Source: Bacteroidota bacterium
GTDB taxonomy: Bacteria; Bacteroidota; Ignavibacteria; UBA10030; UBA8401
Length of the DNA stretch: 15,788 nt
NCBI GenBank assembly: GCA_003456055.1
Contig: DMPG01000341.1
Span: 15,796 to 31,583 of the forward strand
Direction of reading: 5' to 3'
Part shown: positions 15,750-15,788 of the stretch, in pieces
Numbering within the stretch: the stretch's first letter is position 1
Layout of the letters: each line of letters begins with the position of its first letter
Program-made: the position numbers and the translations under genes
Notes under the pieces: model-generated
Seen by the model: only the letters and a program-made list of their open reading frames with translations
The model's database searches: none
What the model was told of the DNA's origin: nothing

Positions 15750-15788
15750 ATGAAAATTTCCAATGCCCACCTGCGTAGTTTTCGCAAT
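15750..15788 (+). CDS. recF: RecF DNA repair protein, only the first 13 codons
   Basis: The ATG at 15750 opens MKISNAHLRSFRN, which fits the RecF N-terminus, where a short beta strand leads into the LRNFRN-like motif. The Walker A loop expected soon after is outside the window. The position directly after dnaN is the classic dnaA-dnaN-recF order, which carries most of the weight. RecF, with RecO and RecR, helps load RecA at single-strand gaps. No clear ribosome site is seen in the 14-nt gap. Confidence 0.85.
   Translation, partial: MKISNAHLRSFRN

Noticed and set aside
1..15788. CRISPR arrays, insertion sequences, tRNA or rRNA genes, phage or toxin-antitoxin modules
   Set aside because: I looked for direct repeats with spacers, transposase-like proteins with end repeats, RNA-gene cores and small paired genes, and saw none.

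Overview
The window spans the chromosomal replication origin of a Gram-negative bacterium and its leftward flank. A moderately AT-rich genome, a YidC with a large periplasmic domain, and the layout rpmH-rnpA-yidD-yidC running away from dnaA-dnaN-recF suggest the Chlorobiota/Ignavibacteriota side of the Bacteroidota superphylum. This assignment is inferred from gene content and protein style, not from a database search.

Layout, left to right. (1) 1-2077, minus strand: a GT4 glycosyltransferase cut by the window edge, a strong terminator, then a GT2 polyprenyl-phosphate glycosyltransferase with an unusual Gln/Pro-rich N-terminal tail. (2) 2242-4980, minus: a large divergent SF1 (UPF1-like) helicase-fold protein whose catalytic motifs look degraded. 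(3) 5155-5355, minus: a cold-shock protein with a strong terminator and a long leader. (4) 5742-9542, plus: ilvD, a secreted serine hydrolase of the beta-lactamase fold, and an eight-helix membrane protein built from two homologous halves. A shared bidirectional terminator follows, facing yidC. (5) 9627-12273, minus: the operon rpmH-rnpA-yidD-yidC, tightly packed and overlapping; rpmH is only 50 codons. (6) 12274-12729: origin-type intergenic region with a sigma70-like promoter toward dnaA and a cluster of DnaA boxes. (7) 12730-15788, plus: dnaA, a second intergenic region with DnaA boxes and AT-rich DNA, dnaN, and the first 13 codons of recF.

How the genes fit together. The right half is the conserved origin block. 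DnaA, the beta clamp and RecF serve replication initiation, elongation and repair. L34, the RNase P protein, YidD and YidC serve translation, RNA processing and membrane protein insertion, and are transcribed away from the origin. DnaA boxes lie on both sides of dnaA, which suggests a bipartite origin and self-regulation of dnaA. The left half is ordinary chromosomal gene content with no sign of mobile elements, CRISPR arrays, tRNAs or rRNAs.

No complete new multi-gene system is evident. The items most worth a second look are the degenerate helicase-like protein, the internally duplicated membrane protein, and the bipartite origin with its promoter-flanking inverted repeat before dnaN.
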